Below are positions 22,954-32,373 of a stretch of DNA of 62,297 bases, one piece after another (within the stretch, counting starts at the first letter, position 1; every line of letters starts with the position of its first letter). The notes beneath the pieces are model-generated. The model was not told the DNA's origin. It made no database searches and saw only the letters and a program-made list of their open reading frames with translations. A program made the position numbers and the translations under genes. Origin of the DNA: a virus; the IMG/VR virus record IMGVR_UViG_3300050821_003696, positions 1 to 62,297 of that record. One strand, given 5' to 3'.

Positions 22954-25269
22954 CTATTGGCTCTCGTAAACGCCGGAAATTTCCAAGCGTGAACCATTCG
23001 ACAGCGATCCCAAATTTGCCAAGACGCAAAGTGCGGTACTGGTGGACGGCGCGATACTGCAGCCTACCGGAATCCCGGTAATAGCGGCCTCCCTGCCGGC
23101 CATTCCGGCGCCGCTTTGGGCTGCTGCTGGAATTGCAACATTTATTGGTCCGGTGGTGCAGGTTCCTATCGCCGAAACTGCGGCGTCGAGGCTTAACCAT
23201 ACCGTTTTACCCAGCGTCTTGAAGCGCGCGGAATTGACGGTGAAGGTCGCCGTGCCGCAGCTCAGCGCCGGTACAAACGTTGTCCACGCCGTGCCGCTGT
23301 CTCCAGTCCCACCACCGGAGACTACGATTGGAGTACTAGGAGTGACAACGTTGGCAAAAACGTTAGACACCCTGTGCGAGCCGTCACCAATTGCGAAAGT
23401 GTTGTCGGTCTGCGGCTGATATTCCCCGGTGCTAAGCCAGTTCCAGCAATTGGTGCTATTGCAGTAAAGTCGCGTCGGCTTGGTTGTGCCGTTGACGATG
23501 TAAAAATTCGACGCATCAGTGTACATACCCATCGTGTTGAGATCGTTATTATCGAACCAAACCAACTCACCGCCGCGATAGAGAAAGGCGGCAATCGTAT
23601 TTCCAGGGGTCACTCCTGAAAACCCGCTGGGCGACGAAACCTGCTTAGATACCCCAGAAAAAAGAGCGTTGCTGAGAACGACCGAACCCGGCACGGTCCC
23701 GGTAATTGTCGGAACTGAACTGGGCGCTGTTAGATTTTCTACACTGATGTGCGAAAGCGTATTGCCGCCTAGGTTGAGAGGGACAGCTACGTTCTGTGCA
23801 ATCGTATCTCGCAGCGCGACATCGACCTTCGCCGTATTTCCCCATCCGTTTGCCGGGGTCAAAAGGTCAGCAAGATCACTCTGCAAGGTGCCAACGATTC
23901 GGTTGTCCCTGATAACGATATTCCCAGTGTGCCCAGCATCTCCAAGGATTTCATGGCCGCCAACGCCGCCGGTCCATGCGTAGCTCTGCATGAAAACCAT
24001 GCTGTTGTAGTTTCCACCGCCTCCAGTGCAGTTTGATTGATCTATATCATAGGAGATATTGGCATCAATGTGCCCAGCTTGGGTTGACGTGTTGGTCGCC
24101 GCGTACTGCTCCCAGATAATACCATATGGGTCGAGGGAGCCGCACGACGTAGATGCGGTGTTGATAACGCGGAGTTTAATGCCGGTAGTGACAGAGGTGT
24201 CCGCGGCCGAAGTGGCGTAGACTGCCACGAGTCCTTGGCTACTCTGGTTGGTCGGGATCGCCGTGAGGTCCCAATCCTTCACGTTGTAGATGAAGAACGG
24301 TCGGCCGGCATTGATCGAAATTACGGTTCCGCGCACATCGTCGCCGTCAAATTGCGCACTAATCGGATAGTAGACGTTGGTGGCTACCTCAGTAAAGGCG
24401 AGGTCATAACTGCGCGGCACCGCCGATCCTGCAGCCCGGGAAAACTGAATGCCGATGGCGCCGCCATTCGGCTGCATATTGTTGAGCCTGATGCCGTGCG
24501 AGCCGTTGGTGATCGTAATGTGGTTGACGCCAAGCGCCCCAGGTGCCGGCTTCCCGGCATCCCACAAGAAATTGTAGTTATTGATTGTGAATCCGGGCGA
24601 GTTGTTCAATATAATCGGATTACTGGTGTTCGCCCCAAGGTACAGAGCGTGCAATTTCGCCCCGTTGAAATTCATTACGCCTGTTACGTTGACGAGATTC
24701 ATGAGTAACGGGGTGGCAATGACTGAGGCGTTCGTCGGCCAAATTACACAGGTGGCGTTTGCTGGAAATTCAATGTCAACCACTCCTGCCGCGCTGGCCG
24801 CCAAAGCGAGGGCCACAAACCCGGCCGTGTCGTCGGTGGTTCCGTCACATTTCGCACCATAGTCGGCCGGGGTTATCGTCGTTGCATGACCAATGGCATT
24901 GCCGACAAACGCTGTTGTCGCCACGTTGGTGGTATTGTCACCAGGGGGCCGCGTCGGTGCCGTCGCACCTCCATTGAAATTCTGTTGCGCGGGCCAGTTA
25001 TTGGTGGATGTTGCCGACAGCCCGCAGTCGATGATGGTCCCGCTCATGCCGACGCAGGCGAAGTCGTTAACGGTCGTGCTGCCGGTGAAGATGGGGCCGC
25101 CTGGCACGCCGCCGTCGCCGATGATGCCATTCGTGATCCACGTAGAAATATGCCCCGGCGTTACTTGCCCCCCCTGAATGACCGGAGGGTTTTGGGCTAG
25201 AGCCGGACCAGCGGCGAAAACAAAGCACGCCGCAATAATCGACTTGACGGACCGTACAGCATTCGTCAT
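22954..25269 (-). CDS. Pectate-lyase-type tailspike with signal peptide
   Basis: 771 residues. The leader MTNAVRSVKSIIAACFVFA ends at ALAQN. Next is a conserved adaptor stretch VIQGGQVTPGHISTWITNG and DGG (about 29-55), shared with the product at 25898-26386. DYGAKCDGTTDDTAGF near 135 opens a pectate-lyase-3 beta-helix, which runs to about 620. A C-terminal receptor-type domain ends in GVYESQ. Likely a host-polysaccharide tailspike. GGAGAG precedes ATG 25269. It ends in TAG, in frame with the following short gene. Confidence 0.75.
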   Translation of the reverse strand: MTNAVRSVKSIIAACFVFAAGPALAQNPPVIQGGQVTPGHISTWITNGIIGDGGVPGGPIFTGSTTVNDFACVGMSGTIIDCGLSATSTNNWPAQQNFNGGATAPTRPPGDNTTNVATTAFVGNAIGHATTITPADYGAKCDGTTDDTAGFVALALAASAAGVVDIEFPANATCVIWPTNASVIATPLLMNLVNVTGVMNFNGAKLHALYLGANTSNPIILNNSPGFTINNYNFLWDAGKPAPGALGVNHITITNGSHGIRLNNMQPNGGAIGIQFSRAAGSAVPRSYDLAFTEVATNVYYPISAQFDGDDVRGTVISINAGRPFFIYNVKDWDLTAIPTNQSSQGLVAVYATSAADTSVTTGIKLRVINTASTSCGSLDPYGIIWEQYAATNTSTQAGHIDANISYDIDQSNCTGGGGNYNSMVFMQSYAWTGGVGGHEILGDAGHTGNIVIRDNRIVGTLQSDLADLLTPANGWGNTAKVDVALRDTIAQNVAVPLNLGGNTLSHISVENLTAPSSVPTITGTVPGSVVLSNALFSGVSKQVSSPSGFSGVTPGNTIAAFLYRGGELVWFDNNDLNTMGMYTDASNFYIVNGTTKPTRLYCNSTNCWNWLSTGEYQPQTDNTFAIGDGSHRVSNVFANVVTPSTPIVVSGGGTGDSGTAWTTFVPALSCGTATFTVNSARFKTLGKTVWLSLDAAVSAIGTCTTGPINVAIPAAAQSGAGMAGREAAITGIPVGCSIAPSTSTALCVLANLGSLSNGSRLEISGVYESQ

Positions 25270-25295
25270 ATTACTCTCCAATCATGGAGGCATAG

Positions 25296-25895
25296 ATGAA
25301 AAGAGGATGCGAAGTCTGCGGGACAATCTTTCAAAGCATGGCTAGTGCGGCAAAGTTTTGCGGCCTGAAATGCAAATTTCTGTCTCACTTTGAGCAGACA
25401 GGAGAGGGGCCATGCTGGGAATGGGGTAGCCCAAGAAATAAGGCCGGATACGGCGTCCTTGGCCTTCCGACCAAGCGGAACGTGCTGGCGCACCGGTACT
25501 CGTTTCAGCATTTTCGAGGCCCCATAACCGATGGCCTTAACGTGCTTCACAAGTGCGACAACCCTCCGTGCGTAAACCCAAGCCATTTGTTTTTGGGAAC
25601 GCACAAAGACAATTCTCATGATTGCGTCAGAAAAGGACGAAACAGTCCGCCGCCTGTTCAGCGCGGCATAGACAATATCTTGGTTCGATGCCCCGAATTG
25701 AGACCGATGGGAGAGGACCACCACAGCGCCAGACTTACCGAAGAACAGGTTATTGAAATTTTCAACTCCAGGGGTCCGCTCCTTGATGTATGCCAGAAGT
25801 TCAACATCGGAAAGTCTCACGCCAGCATGATAAGGCGCGCGCTCATTTGGAAGCACATTCTGGCACCGCACTTGGTCGGGAAAAATACCAGATAG
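25296..25895 (+). CDS. HNH homing endonuclease (first of three)
   Basis: 199 residues. Two CxxC-type pairs near the N-terminus (CEVC and FCGLKC) are followed by the HNH region: HRYSFQHFRG, then LNVLHKCDNPPCVNPSHLFLGTHKDN with the His-Asn-His core (about 85-112). A C-terminal HTH-like helix pair (EEQVIEIF and GKSHASMIRRAL) probably sets target specificity. It lies on the plus strand between two leftward tail genes, as free-standing homing endonucleases often do. GGAGG precedes the ATG. It ends in TAG. Confidence 0.85.
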   Translation: MKRGCEVCGTIFQSMASAAKFCGLKCKFLSHFEQTGEGPCWEWGSPRNKAGYGVLGLPTKRNVLAHRYSFQHFRGPITDGLNVLHKCDNPPCVNPSHLFLGTHKDNSHDCVRKGRNSPPPVQRGIDNILVRCPELRPMGEDHHSARLTEEQVIEIFNSRGPLLDVCQKFNIGKSHASMIRRALIWKHILAPHLVGKNTR

Positions 25896-25897
25896 GG

Positions 25898-26386
25898 TCA
25901 TGACAAATCGATTCCGCAGACAAAACAATCTGCCGTAGCCGCGACACCTTGGGCCGTGGTCAAGCTCAGATAAAGCGCCAACAGCCCGTTCAACGTCGCG
26001 AGATTCGCCGATGAAAACCGCGTGTTAGCCCCGAACGATGCCAGCGTTGCGGTCATGAGCGAGTTCGCCGTGGTGAGCGCGGAATAGGTCTGCGCTGCCG
26101 ACACGATCGGCGTCCCGCCCTTCGCTGCGGCTGGATAGAAGCCGCCCGCTGCCGTGGTGAGGCTGACGGTTGCGTTTGTAACTATAATCGAAGTTAGTTG
26201 GAAGGCGACAAACCGCTGCGGAATGATGATCGGCTGATCGTTTGTGGTGTTGAAGTTGGCGCCGCGAAGTGATGCGATGACGCGCTGTCCGGATGGAAAA
26301 GGGCCGCCGTCTTGCGCGATTCCATCCGCCGTCCAGATTACGGCGTGTCCCGGCGTAACATTTCCCGCCTGGACGATTGCGCCCAT
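25898..26386 (-). CDS. Tail-associated protein with VTPGH adaptor motif, 162 aa
   Basis: The N-terminus IVQAGNVTPGHAVIWTADGI then DGG matches residues about 29-55 of the tailspike at 22954-25269, but here it starts directly at the methionine without a signal peptide. The rest is Thr/Ala-rich and ends CFVCGIDLS. I infer that the motif is a common attachment or folding module. It is followed by the inserted HNH gene on the other strand. Confidence 0.65.
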   Translation of the reverse strand: MGAIVQAGNVTPGHAVIWTADGIAQDGGPFPSGQRVIASLRGANFNTTNDQPIIIPQRFVAFQLTSIIVTNATVSLTTAAGGFYPAAAKGGTPIVSAAQTYSALTTANSLMTATLASFGANTRFSSANLATLNGLLALYLSLTTAQGVAATADCFVCGIDLS

Positions 26387-26387
26387 A

Positions 26388-26675
26388 TCACCGCCGCCGA
26401 ACGATGATGTTCACGCAAATCACGAAGGCTGAGAAGATGCCGAGCGTGGCGATCTGGTAGATGGACGGGTTGGCGGAAATCGTCAGGGCCAACCAGAACA
26501 CGGCGGCCACGGTCAAAAGGGAAAACAACGCTGCGGCGGCGACCAAGGCGCGCTGAGACAGGGCTTTCAGGGCGAGAAGCAGGGCGTCGGCGGCTTGGCC
26601 TTCGAGGCGGGACGGCTCCGGCCGCTCATCCTCGTCTGGAACCGCCTCCAGCTTGAACCCCTTCACTTCCGCCAT
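26388..26675 (-). CDS. Two-span membrane protein, 95 aa
   Basis: An acidic N-terminal 35 residues lead to hydrophobic spans at about 44-65 and 70-90, then a basic tail VRRR. The layout is that of a holin or small virion membrane protein. It overlaps the upstream gene by 50 bases in another frame and ends one base before the next start. ATG 26675 lacks a strong ribosome binding site. Confidence 0.55.
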   Translation of the reverse strand: MAEVKGFKLEAVPDEDERPEPSRLEGQAADALLLALKALSQRALVAAAALFSLLTVAAVFWLALTISANPSIYQIATLGIFSAFVICVNIIVRRR

Positions 26676-26907
26676 CTGGTTCGGTCTCCACAAGGCTCAA
26701 GCGGTCTCGCCACTTGCCGAAGTTTTCGCCGGGGGCGTCGGACTCGTCGTCCTTGCCCTTCGCCTTCACGATGGCCGCATAGTACGGATTGAGGGCTTTC
26801 AGGGCTTCCACTCTTTGGTCGAATTTTGTATCTTCTTGTTGCGCTTCCTCGGCAACCTGGCTGGCCAACTTGTAAATGTTGTCGAGAAAATCCTGCTTGG
26901 CGGTCAT
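26626..26907 (-). CDS. Hypothetical helical protein, 93 aa
   Basis: Starts with ATGA overlap on the 660-residue virion gene. The helical N-terminal half includes DNIYKLASQVAEEAQQEDTK; the C-terminus is Gly-rich. It could be a small virion or assembly factor. The last 50 bases overlap the next gene. Function unknown. Confidence 0.55.
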   Translation of the reverse strand: MTAKQDFLDNIYKLASQVAEEAQQEDTKFDQRVEALKALNPYYAAIVKAKGKDDESDAPGENFGKWRDRLSLVETEPDGGSEGVQAGGGSRRG

Positions 26908-28886
26908 TGAGCGAACTGTCCGGATGCTGCGGCAGCGTAGGGAGCCGCATCATGGACCGCGCGGGCGGCAGGAGCTAGCGTGTTTTGCTCCATCGGCGGA
27001 CGGGATAGGCTGCGCATGAGTGATTCGTCTCGGTCGCCCTCGGTCGCTAGCAGCTTCTTGGCTACCGCGGTCTCGGGGGCGTTGGGGGAAAACAGAATTT
27101 TGGCGATAGCCTCCGCCATCTTCGGGTCCGGCCGCAAACCGAGATCGCGATGAAGCCGCCAGAAGTCTGCCACCGCCGACAGGTAGCTACCGCGCATGAC
27201 TTTTCCTGCGATGCCCGCGCCGGCCACAAGGTCTTTGCCGGCCGTCCCATCCTCCGCCAGCCTCTCCGCCGACTGCGACCCCCCCATGGTGTCAAATTTG
27301 GTCTTGAACATCTTGCTTTCGGCCGCAACCGAATCCACGAACGCATCGAAATCGGCCTGCGTCCGAAATGACGGTCGCAGCTGATCCCGCATCCACTGGT
27401 TTTTGATGATCGACTTGGCCTCGTCGGAATTCAGCCCGGTCTTGGCGAGTTTTTCCTTGATGGTGTCAGCCACGCCCATGTTGTGGAATTCGCGGTCTCC
27501 TAGGGAGAGCTTCGCCACCGCCGCGGCGTTTTCCTCCGGAGAGTTGGCAAATACCGATCGGCCCTGCCGCAACGCATCCAGACTGGCCGAATATCCACCC
27601 CATGCCTCGCGGGCTTTCTTGTAGACCCCTGACTTATCCAGCGCATCGAGTTCCGACACGTAGGCACGCCGTGCCTTATCGAGCGCCACGCCCATGCTGG
27701 ACAGTCGGCCGGTGATCGGGTCCCGCTGGTCGGCAATCTGAGCGTCAAGACCCTGCTTCGCCATGTCGAGAACACGCATGTTCGGAGTCTTGAGAAGTTT
27801 TATGTTTCCCTCTGCGTCAACGTCCACGCCCATCATAGTAGGGTTGAATGCGCGATTTTCGGCGAGCGAAGTCAGCCGCTCGATCTTGTAGCCTCGCGCC
27901 ATGGCCGCCTTGATGTCCGGGTCATCCAGGAATTGGGCAAGACGAGGGCTCCAGATACCCTGCAACTTGTCGGTCTCGCTATAGAGAGGCCGAGCTGCGG
28001 CGCTTCTGGCCTGCAACAGCGACTCGGTGGCCTGATGCATCGTCGGGCCGCCGGACACGTACCTAGAAATATCCTGTGATAGACGTTGCGCCGCCCCTTC
28101 GTCGCGCTTGGTCAAAAACCCCTCTGCAATGTTGGCTGACTCGCCGCCCTGCCGGTACACGTTCCCGGCTAGCCTGCGGACGTTCTTTCCGCCCACGTCC
28201 GCCAAAGTCATCGGCTTGCCCGCAGCGTTCGCGGCCGTCACCAAATCCAACGCATCCTTGGCGGACGGACCTCCCGACTTGGCGTCCTGCTGAATGCGCC
28301 GGAGCACAGTCTGAACTGCGCGATCCCCAATCACGTCGGGATGATTGCGGGCCAAGTAGTCGCCAAACGATTCCAGCCCCTTCGATGCCGCCTTGCCGGC
28401 CACGCTGAAGCCGTAGCCGAGCGCCATTCCTTCCTCGATCTGGCGAGCCTTGCCGGAACCGTAATCCTCATCGCCTTCGACCGGCTGCATCGCTCCAGCC
28501 AGCCCCCCGGTGACGATCGACTTGGCCATCGGCCCCAGTTTCGTGAACTTTCCGAGTGCTCCAGCCCCCACGTAGTTCATCGGGTCCGCAATGTTGCCGA
28601 GCACGCCGGCCGGAGATAGGTCGCTCGGCTCGGACGTGCCGATCTTCGTGCCCTTCTTGACCTCGCCTTCCGTCTTTGCCTCCGCGGCGCCGCCGGGAAC
28701 TGCCTTGCCGATTATCTGCGCAATGCCGCGACCGCTGGAGGTGAAGCCGTGCAAGAATTCCTCGGCCGGGGATGGATCGGACGGCGGGAATTCCGTCGTG
28801 AACGTCTTGGATGGGTCAAACGGCGGCTTGTCGCCTTCGGCTGGCGTATACGGATGCGACGGGTCGAATTCGGGCTTGTCGGCCAT
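26904..28886 (-). CDS. Large internal virion (ejection) protein, 660 aa
   Basis: Pro/Asp-rich N-terminus with the thrice-repeated pattern FDPS (about 7-35), a Gly/Ala hydrophobic stretch near 95-150 (VLGNIADPMNYVGAGALG), then long amphipathic helices to the end. Such long helical proteins with a hydrophobic patch, encoded after the tail tube genes of podovirus-like phages, are ejected to form the channel through the cell envelope. The family is recognised only by type and position. Confidence 0.65.
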   Translation of the reverse strand: MADKPEFDPSHPYTPAEGDKPPFDPSKTFTTEFPPSDPSPAEEFLHGFTSSGRGIAQIIGKAVPGGAAEAKTEGEVKKGTKIGTSEPSDLSPAGVLGNIADPMNYVGAGALGKFTKLGPMAKSIVTGGLAGAMQPVEGDEDYGSGKARQIEEGMALGYGFSVAGKAASKGLESFGDYLARNHPDVIGDRAVQTVLRRIQQDAKSGGPSAKDALDLVTAANAAGKPMTLADVGGKNVRRLAGNVYRQGGESANIAEGFLTKRDEGAAQRLSQDISRYVSGGPTMHQATESLLQARSAAARPLYSETDKLQGIWSPRLAQFLDDPDIKAAMARGYKIERLTSLAENRAFNPTMMGVDVDAEGNIKLLKTPNMRVLDMAKQGLDAQIADQRDPITGRLSSMGVALDKARRAYVSELDALDKSGVYKKAREAWGGYSASLDALRQGRSVFANSPEENAAAVAKLSLGDREFHNMGVADTIKEKLAKTGLNSDEAKSIIKNQWMRDQLRPSFRTQADFDAFVDSVAAESKMFKTKFDTMGGSQSAERLAEDGTAGKDLVAGAGIAGKVMRGSYLSAVADFWRLHRDLGLRPDPKMAEAIAKILFSPNAPETAVAKKLLATEGDRDESLMRSLSRPPMEQNTLAPAARAVHDAAPYAAAASGQFAQ

Positions 28887-30871
28887 TATTTGTACGTCCC
28901 GTCAGGCTGCAGATCGTAGGTGTGACCGTTCTGAATGACGGTCTTTGGCTTGTCGGACATGTCCGGCTTTTCGGGCAACCCAGACTTTCCATCCGCCCCC
29001 GTATAGCGGTTGGCCGCACCAGCCCCAAGAGTTGATAGACCCGGGACGCCCTGAATTCGGTAGTTGATCAGGCGACGGATTTCCCCGAGCGAGGCGCCTA
29101 GTTGCTTCACTCCGAAATTACCATCGATCTGCTGATTCGCCAGCGCCCACGCCGGCTCGGTCGGGGCGTAGCCGCCGTTCGCAAGGTTGGCGAATTCTTC
29201 CTTGAGCGTGTTCACCGCCGCGATGTATCTGGCGGCGAGCTGACCATTCTTGGAATTTCCTTCGACGTTCATGAAGGCTTTCAGCTCAAATGCGTTCTTC
29301 GCCGGAATGCCGCCAAGGTCCATTTCCTTGGCAAGACCGTTCACTTCGTCGATGGTGTTTTGCACGCTCGAAGCCAATCCGACAAACCGCGTCATCTGCG
29401 GACCATTTAGGGTCGCAACTTGCTTCTGCGCCCTCTGCCATTCGATCTGCGCTTTGGATAGATCGAAGCCGTCCTCTTGCAGTTTTGCCCGAACCGGTCC
29501 GGACATGCCGTACAGTCCGGTCAGAACGGGCGGCTGATTGCCGCTCTTGATACCATCCGCAATGGCGTTTACCGCCTCCGGACCCTTGCCCGGAGCGCCG
29601 GCTGCCTTCCCGGCTGCAATCGCCTCCATCGCCTTGTTGTGGCGTTCAGTCTCCTGCTCTTTGGTTGCGCCTCCGGCAAGCCGACCGGCCGCGATATCCT
29701 CCAGCGCCTTGTTGTGCCGGTTGATTTCCTCGGTGCGAGCGTTGTCTTTCTGACCCTGCTTCCATTCACCGTATGCCTTGGTTCGTTCTTCGGACGTGGC
29801 GTTGGGATTTTCTTCGTCAAACCTGCGAAGAAAGTCCTGATCCGGCGTCAACGCCTTGGACGAAGTTTGAATATCCCGCCACGTCTTAATGGCAAGATCG
29901 GTCGGCATCGGCTGGCCGCCGTTCTCGGTACGATACTGCTCGCGAGCGTCTTTCATCAGGCGCTCTTGTTCGTTCTTCGGAACACCAAATGTCTCGTTCT
30001 GGAACTGGAGCGAGTGCAGGATCACGCGCGGGTCCGCAGGGTTTTTGATCCCGGTTTCCTCCATGAACTGCTTCTTGTCCTCGGAGACCAGCAGAAACCT
30101 GTTATTCAGAGTTTCCATCTCATCGCGAGCCTTCGACATTTCCAGGGCGCCCTTGATCTGCGCGTTCTGAATGTCGATCACCTCCTTATCCATGCCGGCG
30201 TCCAGCATGGCGACGATCTTCTTGTTGTCGAACCGGCCAGCAATAGCAGCCTGACGAGTGCGCCAGTCGTTGATGTCTGTGGTCGCCAGCTTGTTGGCGT
30301 CCTCGAACAGTTCGCGTTCCATCTGGAAGCGCTTCAGGGCCAGCTCGGTGTTGTCCTTCCACGCCGTATAGGCCGACTTGTAGTTTTCCTCGTCGCCAGC
30401 CTTGATCGCCTGCATGGCGCCGGCTGCGGCATTGAGCGCCGTGGTCATCGGCTGTTTCGTGAAGGCGGACGCCGCTAGAGCGAAGATGACGCCGACACTG
30501 CCAAACTGCTCGATCGGACCACGGATGCGCTTGGCCCGTTCGGCGTCTGCATCCCATTTCGGCGGCAGCGAATCGGGTCCGGCCGCCTCCTGTCGATAGG
30601 CCCGCTCCCGTTCCGCCCGGTCGCGCTCCAACCGCCCCTCCATCTGGGTATCGGCGCGGTCCATGGCGGATGCCCGATCGCGGGCGAGGTTGGTCAGGGT
30701 GCCGGTCGGGCCGGTGAGTGCCGACGACTTGCCGACGATATCGCTGAGACTGCCGCCCGGAATATCCGTGCCGGGCGCCGGGAACGACTCCTGCCCGCCG
30801 ATGCCAAGGCCGCCAGCCCCAGCCTTGATGGGCGGCAAGTCGGTGGCATCTACGGTTTCCGGTTCGGCCAT
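28886..30871 (-). CDS. Large internal virion protein, 661 aa
   Basis: Almost entirely helical and rich in Glu, Lys and Arg, with paired repeats HNKALEDIAAGRLAGG and HNKAMEAIAAGKAAGA near 415-450. A Gly/Pro-rich start (about 1-60) precedes it. It overlaps the next gene start by TAATG. Likely a second ejection or internal virion protein. No enzymatic motif is visible. Confidence 0.65.
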   Translation of the reverse strand: MAEPETVDATDLPPIKAGAGGLGIGGQESFPAPGTDIPGGSLSDIVGKSSALTGPTGTLTNLARDRASAMDRADTQMEGRLERDRAERERAYRQEAAGPDSLPPKWDADAERAKRIRGPIEQFGSVGVIFALAASAFTKQPMTTALNAAAGAMQAIKAGDEENYKSAYTAWKDNTELALKRFQMERELFEDANKLATTDINDWRTRQAAIAGRFDNKKIVAMLDAGMDKEVIDIQNAQIKGALEMSKARDEMETLNNRFLLVSEDKKQFMEETGIKNPADPRVILHSLQFQNETFGVPKNEQERLMKDAREQYRTENGGQPMPTDLAIKTWRDIQTSSKALTPDQDFLRRFDEENPNATSEERTKAYGEWKQGQKDNARTEEINRHNKALEDIAAGRLAGGATKEQETERHNKAMEAIAAGKAAGAPGKGPEAVNAIADGIKSGNQPPVLTGLYGMSGPVRAKLQEDGFDLSKAQIEWQRAQKQVATLNGPQMTRFVGLASSVQNTIDEVNGLAKEMDLGGIPAKNAFELKAFMNVEGNSKNGQLAARYIAAVNTLKEEFANLANGGYAPTEPAWALANQQIDGNFGVKQLGASLGEIRRLINYRIQGVPGLSTLGAGAANRYTGADGKSGLPEKPDMSDKPKTVIQNGHTYDLQPDGTYK

Positions 30872-30872
30872 G

Positions 30873-31538
30873 TCACACCGCCGCGATGGCGATTGGCGCT
30901 AAGGCCTTGGCGAAATTTCCTATGGATGCCATTAAATCGCTGTTCTGCTGCTGATCGTACTTGTACAGCGATTCGTAAAGCTGACTGGACAGTCCAGTCG
31001 CCTGGAGCCCCTGGCTGATCATCTGCTGGCCGGCTTGCTCCAGTTTCATCTGGTAATCCCCCGCCTCGATGGTCCCGGACCGGTCCGCAGCGGCCAAGTC
31101 CTGGGTCAAGGCGCTGTTCTGGGCCGGGTTGGCAGATGATCCGGTTGCCGCGGCATTCTGGAGCACCCGCGCCTTATTAGCCTGGGTATCGGCCTCGACC
31201 TTGGCCTGCAGAGCGGGCGGGAGCGTGCCCTGGGTGAGGTAGGACTGGAGCCCTTGCCCTTGGGTGGTCAGGGCCGAACCCTCACCAGCCAGCCCCGCTG
31301 CCTGCCCCTGGAGGGCGGTTTCGTTCGGGTCGGTCTGGTTGCCATGGAGGATGTTGGCTAGAAGCCCGCCGCCGGCCGCCGCCACCCCGAGGGGATTGGC
31401 GCCGCCCAGGAGGCTGGACAGGCCGCTGAACGGCCCGCCGCCACTGTTCAGCCCCGCCGCATCGGCACTTCCGGCGCGCGGAAATCCCGAGCCTTCGAAG
31501 GAAATGCCCGAATCACCCCCGCTATCGATAAACGACAT
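30873..31538 (-). CDS. Internal virion protein with glycine-rich N-terminus, 221 aa
   Basis: The first 75 residues are Gly/Ser/Ala-rich with a hydrophobic patch (LGGANPLGVAAAGGGLLANIL). The rest is Gln-rich helix ending in a hydrophobic AKALAPIAIAAV tail. It is the small member of the internal-protein trio typical of podoviruses. The preceding gene ends TAG-GCC in the same frame as this ATG, so amber suppression would fuse the two products. Confidence 0.6.
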   Translation of the reverse strand: MSFIDSGGDSGISFEGSGFPRAGSADAAGLNSGGGPFSGLSSLLGGANPLGVAAAGGGLLANILHGNQTDPNETALQGQAAGLAGEGSALTTQGQGLQSYLTQGTLPPALQAKVEADTQANKARVLQNAAATGSSANPAQNSALTQDLAAADRSGTIEAGDYQMKLEQAGQQMISQGLQATGLSSQLYESLYKYDQQQNSDLMASIGNFAKALAPIAIAAV

Positions 31539-31541
31539 GGC

Positions 31542-32024
31542 CTACCTCTTTCCTGCCACCCGCACGAAAACCGTCTCCCGCGAGAACGTCCGGCCGAGCC
31601 GCCCCGCCAGAGCTTCGTGGGTCACGTCGGTAAACTGCTCGATCGTCATGTCCCGCGCACCGACGTTCTGCGCCCAGCGGACCAGATCGCCGTAGAGGTG
31701 CAGGCATTCCTCGACTTGGCCCGGCTCGGTCCGGTCCTTCGCCAACACGAACCGCTCGATCACCTCCGGCGCCGATGACATCACGTCCTTGGTCATCTGG
31801 GCACACGCGACGGCATTTTCGGTGCGGATGAACATGAATTCCTGGGCGTCCGTGATGCTGCGAATCCAGCCATGGATTTGGATGTCCTGGAGGTGCGGCA
31901 ACTTCACCTTGAGGCGCGGCAGGAGCCACGATTGCGTGTCGGTCCAGTCCGGCAGGATGAACCGGCGCGACGTGATGGTCCGCGGCGGGGCGGCTTCGAT
32001 CTTCTCGGCAACTGCTGCGGTCAT
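31542..32024 (-). CDS. Structural/assembly protein, 160 aa, ends in TAG
   Basis: Soluble alpha/beta protein with conserved-looking WLLPRLKVKLPHLQDIQIHGWI and EFMFIRTENAVAC segments. Family unknown, but such proteins occur between tail-tube and internal-protein genes in related genome plans. The stop is TAG (31544-31542), followed by GCC and the next ATG in the same frame. Confidence 0.6.
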   Translation of the reverse strand: MTAAVAEKIEAAPPRTITSRRFILPDWTDTQSWLLPRLKVKLPHLQDIQIHGWIRSITDAQEFMFIRTENAVACAQMTKDVMSSAPEVIERFVLAKDRTEPGQVEECLHLYGDLVRWAQNVGARDMTIEQFTDVTHEALAGRLGRTFSRETVFVRVAGKR

Positions 32025-32025
32025 T

Positions 32026-32370
32026 TCAAAGTCCCAATATGGTTGACGTTCGGGTGTGCATGTCCTGGTTTAAGTCGCTCCACGCCTGAAGCGCTTCCCG
32101 GTCCGAAAAGTCGATCTCCTGGATGTTATAGCCCGGAATTCCGAGGATTGCATTGATTTGATCATGCATGATTTGATGGTGGTATGGCCAAAGTCCCATG
32201 TTCTGGGGGTCCATTGGGTCCAGCGGGTACTCCGGCAAGGACGCCCCAAATCTCTGAAAAATCACCCGAATGTAGTCCCGGTGCTGTGCCATGTGAGGGA
32301 AACTAAACGACGCCCAATCGGCCGCCGTGTCCGTTTTTTCGGGGATTTCCGCGTATGAGAGGTCAGGCAC
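32026..32370 (-). CDS. Hypothetical protein, 114 aa
   Basis: GTG start. Trp/His-rich soluble protein with WASFSFPHMAQHRDYIRVIF near residues 18-38, a phrase of the kind seen in small podovirus structural accessory proteins. It begins three bases after the stop of the tail gene. Function unknown. Confidence 0.6.
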   Translation of the reverse strand: MPDLSYAEIPEKTDTAADWASFSFPHMAQHRDYIRVIFQRFGASLPEYPLDPMDPQNMGLWPYHHQIMHDQINAILGIPGYNIQEIDFSDREALQAWSDLNQDMHTRTSTILGL

Positions 32371-32373
32371 GAA

